NCBI GenBank assembly: GCA_035591015.1
Contig: JAXIUW010118893.1
Span: 1-13,520, forward strand
Direction: 5' to 3'
DNA: 13,520 bases
From: Cephalothrix simula
Lineage: Eukaryota > Nemertea > Palaeonemertea > Archinemertea > Cephalotrichidae
Positions within the stretch are counted from its first letter, which is position 1; the number at the start of each line of letters is the position of its first letter. The notes below the pieces were generated by a model that saw nothing but the letters and a program-made list of their open reading frames with translations, did no database searches and had not been told where the DNA came from. Shown here piece by piece: positions 9,301 to 13,520 of this stretch. The position numbers were made by a program, and so were the translations under genes.

Positions 9301-12300
9301 GTTAAACAAAATGGAAATTAAAAAAGGAAAAAATTAAGAAAAAGTGCAAATTTAATTGATTTTAAATACATGTATAATTAAATATGATGATATCATTTAC
9401 GCTTAGTTGACGATATGCCTGACACTAAATCAGATTTTAATCTCTCAATTCAATTCAAACATCATGAATTGCATGTACATGCAAGTCATAAATGTCCCGT
9501 TACCAACTTGTTTTATATCACGACCAAATTTTTAAAAACCAAACCTCAACACTTAATATTAAGAGATATTAATAAAATATTCCATGGACTTCTTTACTTT
9601 AAATGGTACTATTTAACTTGTAATATTTAATTAATCATTTTAATTAAAGATTTTAATAACATAACATTGATTATTGTAAACAAGTAGGATGTTAGGAAGC
9701 TCACACAGAGGAATGCTCAGTATTCAAATTGTAAAAGCATGTGGTCCAATTGTGAAACCGTGTGATTTTAGGACATGCTTAGGTTTTTTGGGCATTTTTA
9801 TTAAAAGGAAACATTTCCTACATGTGTTATGAAAATAATGTGGGCTATAATACCTTAAAGAAAAGTAATCAATGGTTATAGAGGTGTATGGGAAAATTAT
9901 ATATGTTAGGAGTGACTGTTAGAGTAATGCACGGCTGGTACGAACAATTAAAATTTAGGAAGAACCACCAAGGACAAGATAAGATAAATATAAAATGAAA
10001 ATCAAAAAATTAACTGAAAATAATTTACAGTACAGGTCATTGGGTTATGTCAAGAACTCACCCCAACCTAAGAGAAAAAAATAATTTAAAACAGTTCTAT
10101 AAAATTTAGTTAATGCTCAAAAACAAATTTTAAAAAAATATAATCAATCCTAAAAATATATTTTCAGTACCCTGAAAGCTAAAGCTATCTTATGAAAATA
10201 ATAAGCGTTACTTACATCGCCTTGGCTTTTATTCTGATCTTTTGTTCCAACATATTCATAAATAAATGAAATATTTGGATGATCTAACACTGAGTAGTTG
10301 TTTCCAACATCAACAAATAGGCCTAAAACGAATTAAATTATGAAACATTTATTACAAAAGTTAAAAAAATTTTAAATGATAGACATGTATTATGTATCAG
10401 TCTCTAATCTACTTCATAAATTAATTAACCTACTTATAATCAGCTCACAGTATTTTGCTCTGATGTCATCTGGTAAAATATCCGATTGTAAACAAAGGAA
10501 GACTTCCTCCCAGGATAGGTAACTTAGCTGACGAGTGATAAGGTTAATACTAAAGTCATTTCTCCCCTGAAATTTTATTAAAAAGGATAATTGTATCTTT
10601 AAAGATTATAAATCATAGTTTGTTCAAAATTCATAATACAAGACATGTTAACTCACATAACACAATGCAGCAAAGAGATCTAACTGGTGAATAAGGAAGA
10701 CATATTCATCTTCACAGAACCTCGGATTAGTTTGCTGAAAACATATGAAATACACTTATCAAATGACTATTGCAACAACGCTTGATTGCGAGTAAAAATT
10801 TTTACCTTCTGAAGTTCGCGTGTCACAACAATGAGCTACAGCAAGGGCAAGTGTAAGAAAAATAAGATACGCAATTGGGGTGGGGTGGGTACCTAATTAT
10901 GCATAAGAATACTCTTATACTTACCAATTTACCATTCTATAAAAGGAAAGAGTTCAAAATCATTTTATTTGACACATAACCAATTAAAAACAATAGGAGG
11001 TGCCATATTATGTGTAATAGGCATGATTGCTCATGCCAATTCAAACCATTAACTGATCTCCGAATGAAGGAATCAGATCGTAATTAAACTACTACCTTAA
11101 AAGGAGTTGCGTATATCCCATTTTTCATACATGTCCCTTGCCTACAGTGAACGTTCGCTAATCTAATTGATCTAGAATAGACGATTGCGAGTCATGTGTA
11201 TATCCAGAACGGACGTTAGCGAATCACAATTGATCTACAACGGACGTTCACGAGTCACAATTGATCTTCAACGGACGCTCGCAAGTCACATTTGATCTAC
11301 AACGGAATTTCGCTAGTGACAATTGATATTTAAAGGACGTTCGTGAGTCACTTTTTACAGCCGATGTTTTCAAATCAAAATTGATCAGCAGCGGACGTTG
11401 GTGAATCACTATCAATTTGATCTACAACGGACGTTCATGAGTCACAATTGATACACAACGGACGTTTACAAATCACAAAATGATCTACAACGAACGTTCA
11501 CGAGTCACAATTGATCTACAACGAACGTTCATGAGTCACAATTGATCTACAACGGACGTTTACGAATCATAATTTATCTACAAAGAAGTTCACGAGTCAC
11601 AATTGATCTTCAACGGACGTTGGCCAGTCACATTTGCTCAACTACAGACATTCCCGAGTCACTTGATCTAAAACCGAATTGGGAAAATCATAATAGATCT
11701 ACAGCGAAAGTTCACAATTCACGAATCACAATTGATCTTCAACGGATAATCACGAGTCACAATTGATCTAAAACGGACGATCAGGAATCACAACAGGGGA
11801 ATTTCGTTATTCACAAGTGATCTTCAATGGACGTCACAAGTTTTTTGATTTATCTACAACGGACATTTGCGAATCAAATTTGATCTACAACGGAAGTTTG
11901 TGAATCAAATTTAATCTAAAACATATGTTCGAGAGCCATATAACATCTACAAGGGAAGGGATTTACGATGTAGAAAGTATTTTGCTAAATACTGGAAAAT
12001 CACAAACCTCAACAAATTCATGTAATGGTATCCAATTCCTTCCTCTGTCAGTAGATACATAACAAATGTTCGGGGTTTTGTGTATATTTTGTCCTCTTTC
12101 AGTCAAATACAGGCCCCTCTTCAAAATAAAATATAAAACAATTAATATATTAGATTTATTAAAACAATTTTAAAAACTTGAATTTAAAAAAAGATAATGA
12201 TTAATGAATTTTTTAGCGGATTACAGATATTATTTTTAAAAATTTACTCAGACTTCTTAAATCAAAAATCTACAATGAGATTTCATTCCTGATTTTTAAT

Positions 12301-13356
12301 TGACCATTCAGAGACTATTGTGTTCTAACACATATCAATTTCCTTCATGCTTACTTCTAGTAGTTTGACAAGCAACAAGCGTAAAAACACGACTGATTAA
12401 CGTGCGCATTGTATTTCGGTCAAACCTTCCAAAAGATCCACGGAAAGTCGTCGATTGTTGAATGGGTTGTTTACTGTTTGAAATAGACTTGTCGAAGAAG
12501 TATTTTCTAAAATTAATATTTTTTTGCTTGAAATTCAAAAATAAAATCATTTATCAATTCATGAATACATTATCTGTCTATAACATACTTTGAATGCTAG
12601 AATTATACAGTTTTTAGCATTTTTAGCATTCAAAAGTTTTGAATAGAAGTTAATACCCTGATCATAGTTTTCTCCAACTTAATCGTATTATGTCCTTTAA
12701 ATAAAAAAAAACTAAGATCATTTACCTATGTACTATTGTATTATCTATCCAAAACATACTTTGAAAGCCCAATTGATATCCGAAAGTTCAAAACATTTTT
12801 GAGAATTTTCGAACTACTGTCGTGTCATAACTCAATATCATAACAATCTCATGCATTAAGATCCATTACCTATTTCCTTAAATTGGTTCATTGATTTTGG
12901 TCGGTCAATAAGAAACCGCGAGGAAAATACAACGAACGAATCGTATACCTTAAACAGCCGTGAGAAGAAGCTTCTTTTTTAGATAAATCAAGCTAATATA
13001 CAAAAAGTGATGTAGGCGAATTAAAAGAAATAGATCACATCAAACATTCGTGCAAGTCAGGAGTAAAAACCAACTAGTTTTAGATATTCAAGAGAAAATT
13101 GTAAAATAGAGAGGTTTTTGTGTATGTAGTGATGGGAAAGTGCTGGAAGATTGTGAAAAGTGAGGAGATTTAAATTGATTGAAAATGGTATAAATGGAAT
13201 AATAAACATGACACCATCTAACTTTGGTAGAATATAAATTTCTTACCATCTCTCCAAGTCCTATTTTAGTTTTACTTCGGTAAGTATTGGGATCCTTTAT
13301 TGAGAAAAAATCATATACTCTTATTATTCTATCAATGTATAGCAATTTCAATAAAA
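3268..13356 (-). CDS. ITPR-like: Divergent IP3 receptor-like gene, spliced, partial (gene span)
   Basis: IP3 receptors are tetrameric calcium-release channels of the endoplasmic reticulum that open when IP3 binds. Seen: 17 candidate exons (listed separately), 16 with ordinary splice borders, in matching phase at every junction, giving about 800 residues without a stop. The order of recognisable blocks follows IP3R: a YIDRIIRVYDFF block like the segment after the ligand-binding core, then HQLDLFAALC, YYLVQFGYYGDVDDVKTLL, DLSNYKYDKMIQMSLRLL (start of a RIH-type repeat), FLDLLNVIAKVEGQG and LVNLIDLLATCAEGENRF, each like IP3R blocks recalled from the family. Ryanodine receptors share the RIH fold but fit less well. 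The IP3-binding N terminus would lie beyond the right edge. No transmembrane or pore segment is visible. Divergence from vertebrate IP3R suggests a second invertebrate clade (IP3R-B has been described in some lineages); that placement is inference. Function as a channel cannot be judged from this part. Confidence 0.85.
3813..3929 (-). CDS. IP3R-like exon beyond the long intron
   Basis: The borders are TTATTTAG|TTC and AT|GTAAGT. The phase continues that of the 6702-6889 exon, joining as DLPHD then ISVWSYIQKL. WSYIQKLTEEAKRL parallels the IP3R helix around MWKLFENFLVDI. The remaining residues are helical without a clear match. Confidence 0.8.
4350..4466. repeat. 59-bp tandem duplication
   Basis: Copies at 4350-4408 and 4409-4466 begin TAATTAAAATGTTGAAAC and end TTTATATGA. 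They differ only by one T in a T run. Confidence 0.92.
5543..5691. repeat. Short inverted-repeat element, about 149 bp
   Basis: AAAGTTATCCTCA at 5543-5555 is matched perfectly by TGAGGATAACTTT at 5679-5691. This may be a small MITE. No clear target duplication is seen. Confidence 0.4.
6295..6421. repeat. Short inverted-repeat element, about 127 bp
   Basis: TTATAAAAATGATATTTTTT at 6295-6314 pairs 19 of 20 with the complement of 6402-6421. The spacer holds a GATATTTTTTC doublet (6305-6326). Low base complexity lowers confidence. Confidence 0.4.
6702..6889 (-). CDS. IP3R-like exon
   Basis: The borders are TTTTTAG|GGT and AT|GTAAGA. There are 62 codons plus two bases. GENRFIESLCQTILSVDEVL parallels IP3R [20 protein letters not shown], and KKPYLRYLIWCYMRT parallels KIAYINFLNHCYVDT. 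The next exon lies 2772 bases away. Confidence 0.92.
7100..7184 (-). CDS. IP3R-like exon
   Basis: The borders are TTTGATAG|AGA and GAG|GTAAGC. One base completes an arginine codon, then 28 codons. HLKYLVNLIDLLATCAE matches IP3R YHIHLVELLAVCTE. The reading goes directly into GENRF of the next exon. Confidence 0.92.
7270..7508 (-). CDS. IP3R-like exon, RIH region
   Basis: The borders are ATTATAG|GTT and AG|GTAATG. There are 79 codons plus two bases. EFLDLLNVIAKVEGQGLALK followed by NQTLVMKYIMQNY matches IP3R [26 protein letters not shown], a clear family marker. Confidence 0.92.
7641..7861 (-). CDS. IP3R-like exon, RIH region
   Basis: The borders are ATTTTCAG|ACG and GAG|GTAAAA. It starts by completing an aspartate codon and holds 73 codons, ending in phase 0. 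IFAKSLKLLTFLTRGFNLVQ and LDMLLKM match the IP3R armadillo-like helices before the FLNPGILEA-type region. An 86-base intron precedes it. Confidence 0.9.
7948..8260 (-). CDS. IP3R-like exon, RIH region start
   Basis: The borders are GATCTTGCAG|GAT and G|GTAAGA. There are 104 codons plus one base, the longest exon here. DLSNYKYDKMIQMSLRLLTK and VRAQVLITTDSCKVHREV parallel the IP3R HDYPPLVSGALQLLFRHF and VQLLVTSQDVDNYKQI blocks that open the central RIH (RYDR_ITPR) repeat. The rest is helical and charged. Confidence 0.92.
8341..8440 (-). CDS. IP3R-like exon
   Basis: The borders are CTTTTTAG|AAA and CTG|GTAAGC. One base completes a lysine codon, then 33 codons ending in phase 0. The basic KAQRKQR stretch precedes TKELKEMFD and DADQITSILL, which leads into the DLSNYKYD helix of the next exon, as IP3R reads into its second RIH region. 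Confidence 0.85.
8572..8684 (-). CDS. IP3R-like exon
   Basis: The borders are TTTAAACAG|GCA and AA|GTGAGT. There are 37 codons plus two bases. It encodes AFVRKFKECEQSASY and LLPTIYETFNSFDKSK, a variable linker where IP3R carries its less conserved acidic and serine-rich loop. Confidence 0.85.
8798..9091 (-). CDS. IP3R-like exon, FGYYGDVDDV block
   Basis: The borders are AATTTCAG|GTG and GAT|GTAAGT, phase 0 at both ends, 98 codons. LLYYLVQFGYYGDVDDVKTL and LLNLIDGRHD are close to IP3R NLIYFGFY...LLAILD. A charged insert follows (DDNKKGGFSKD), then AMEVLELLLTYQANTRLD, like IP3R IIEILQFILNVRLDYR. This is the best single piece of family evidence, with the 7948-8260 exon. Confidence 0.92.
9172..9291 (-). 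CDS. IP3R-like exon
   Basis: The borders are TTTTTAAAG|GGT and CAG|GTAAGT, phase 0 at both ends, 40 codons. VTIFPVLRDWIAEFLDNN matches the helix before the conserved NLIYFGFY-type block in IP3R. The reading continues directly into the next exon as LIEQ followed by VLRLLYYL. Confidence 0.88.
9292..10215 (-). other. Intron, no further content seen
   Basis: An AT-rich 924-base intron between two phase-0 exons. The open frame at 9415-9630 on the plus strand shows no recognisable protein and is probably chance. Confidence 0.7.
10216..10322 (-). CDS. IP3R-like exon
   Basis: The borders are CGTTTTAG|GCC and GAT|GTAAGT. Two bases complete a split serine codon, and the exon ends in phase 0. LFVDVGNNYSVLDHPNISF parallels the IP3R stretch HMHVDRDPQ and what follows. 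It lies 924 bases from the next exon. Confidence 0.88.
10434..10566 (-). CDS. IP3R-like exon
   Basis: The borders are TTTCAG|GGG and A|GTAGGT. There are 44 codons plus one base. It encodes GRNDFSINLITRQ, then WEEVFLCLQ and LPDDIRAKYCELII. The last part parallels IP3R LPYDLRASFCRLM, one of the better conserved stretches of the modulatory region. Confidence 0.9.
10657..10734 (-). CDS. IP3R-like exon
   Basis: The borders are TTTTCAG|CAA and TAT|GTGAGT, phase 0 at both ends, 26 codons. The peptide contains EDEYVFLIHQLDLFAALCY, matching the IP3R motif commonly seen as YYRYQLNLFARMC just before the next solenoid helices. Confidence 0.85.
10806..10835 (-). CDS. Candidate 30-nt microexon
   Basis: A pyrimidine-rich CTTGCCCTTGCTGTAG acceptor is followed by 30 bases reading LIVVTRELQK in phase 0 and a GTAAAA donor. 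A 71-base intron then leads to the next exon. Including or skipping it keeps the frame, so it could be constitutive or a cassette. The TREL helix would suit this part of IP3R, where RELAQ-like residues occur. It rests on splice signals and phase only. Confidence 0.4.
11142..11970. repeat. 31-bp minisatellite, about 27 units
   Basis: Diverged tandem units share the core GATCTACAACGGACGTTC followed by ACGAGTCACAATT; spacing of TGATCT at 11481, 11512 and 11543 gives 31 bases. Units near both edges are more worn. Each good unit carries three CpGs (in ACGG, ACGT and ACGA), which stands out in an AT-rich, CpG-poor setting. The array fills most of the intron between exons 12008-12118 and 10806-10835. 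The frame at 11542-11766 is made of the repeat; since 31 is not a multiple of three, coding use is unlikely. Confidence 0.92.
12008..12118 (-). CDS. IP3R-like exon 2 of window
   Basis: It encodes 37 residues in phase 0 at both ends, including ICYVSTDRGRNWIPLHEFVE. This resembles the IP3R segment with a VWLFW-like strand followed by a charged helix. The acceptor is TTTTGAAG|AGG, and AG two bases on is an alternative. The donor GAG|GTTTGT is weak, the poorest in the gene. The minisatellite begins about 40 bases downstream of it inside the intron. Confidence 0.7.
12119..13246 (-). other. Intron with degenerate repeats
   Basis: A 1.1-kb intron joining two phase-0 exons. A diverged direct repeat spaced 170 bases apart lies at about 12546-12597 and 12716-12767, sharing AACATACTTTGAA. 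An exon-like stretch at 12355-12506 has splice signals but the wrong phase. Another short open stretch near 12880-12990 on the minus strand has no clear match. Confidence 0.6.
13247..13356 (-). CDS. IP3R-like exon 1 of window
   Basis: The acceptor is a TTATATTTCAG tract and the donor is ATG|GTAAGA. The exon opens with two bases of a split codon and ends in phase 0. The peptide includes LLYIDRIIRVYDFFSIKD, which I align with the IP3R strand-helix block usually read as ILIETKLVLSRFEF. It joins in phase to the exon at 12118. The rest of the exon is a polar linker without clear homology. Confidence 0.7.
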
Positions 13357-13444
13357 CTGAAATATAACTTTATATATAAAGGCTTCCCTGGTAAACAAAT
13401 GATATAAATTATTTATAAATACATGTAAATACGTTTTGCCAAGT

Positions 13445-13520
13445 CGTTAGGTGGTTTCTATTTTACGCTAACTACATAGGAAACCCATAATGGATAGCGT
13501 AAAATAGAACTCACCTAACG
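13445..13520. repeat. 76-bp palindrome at the window end
   Basis: CGTTAGGTGGTTTCTATTTT and the six bases after it (13445-13470) are inverted at 13495-13520 with 24 of 26 bases matching, around a 24-base loop. It lies in the intron or flank upstream of the first exon. It may be a tiny hairpin MITE or the visible part of a longer one cut by the window edge. Confidence 0.7.

Noticed and set aside
9415-9630. 71-codon open frame, plus strand
   Set aside because: It lies in an AT-rich intron and I see no domain or splice support.
11542-11766. 74-codon open frame, plus strand
   Set aside because: It is built wholly from the 31-bp minisatellite, whose unit length shifts the frame at each copy.
11142-11970. 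A CRISPR array
   Set aside because: Units are contiguous 31-base repeats without unique spacers, in a spliced animal gene.

Overview
The window looks like animal nuclear DNA. It is AT-rich and has no bacterial-style packed genes. It carries one spliced gene on the minus strand with short exons and GT-AG introns, and the introns are full of small non-autonomous transposons, a tRNA-derived SINE and a minisatellite. The exon pattern, the SINE and the divergent receptor fit an invertebrate, perhaps a mollusc or other lophotrochozoan. The taxon is an inference.

Gene. Seventeen candidate exons, all on the minus strand, run from 13356 down to about 3270. I joined them by hand. Sixteen have ordinary AG/GT borders, and codon phase agrees at every junction. 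One of them, the 30-base exon 10806-10835, is optional. The joined product is about 800 residues and has no internal stop. It resembles the cytosolic alpha-solenoid part of the inositol 1,4,5-trisphosphate receptor (IP3R/ITPR), from just after the ligand-binding region through the central RIH (RYDR_ITPR) repeat region. The N-terminal IP3-binding part would lie beyond the right edge. The C-terminal channel is not seen; it would lie beyond the left edge, unless the stop at 3268-3270 is real and the product ends there. Similarity to vertebrate IP3R is clear but weak, so this is probably a divergent invertebrate paralogue.

Left third (1-3270). I find no exons here. It is a stack of repeats: a 169-bp foldback (98-266), a 607-bp palindromic element with perfect 9-bp target duplications (1051-1657), a tRNA-Leu-like SINE (1949-2251) nested in an older inverted-repeat element (1810-2292), and a 251-bp Tc1/mariner-like MITE flanked by TA (2558-2808).

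Middle (3270-10850). The exons lie here, with one long intron (3930-6701) that holds a 59-bp tandem duplication and small inverted repeats.

Right (10850-13520). Intronic DNA with a 31-bp, CpG-bearing minisatellite of about 27 units (11142-11970), two upstream exons (12008-12118 and 13247-13356), and a 26-bp-arm palindrome that ends exactly at the last base of the window.
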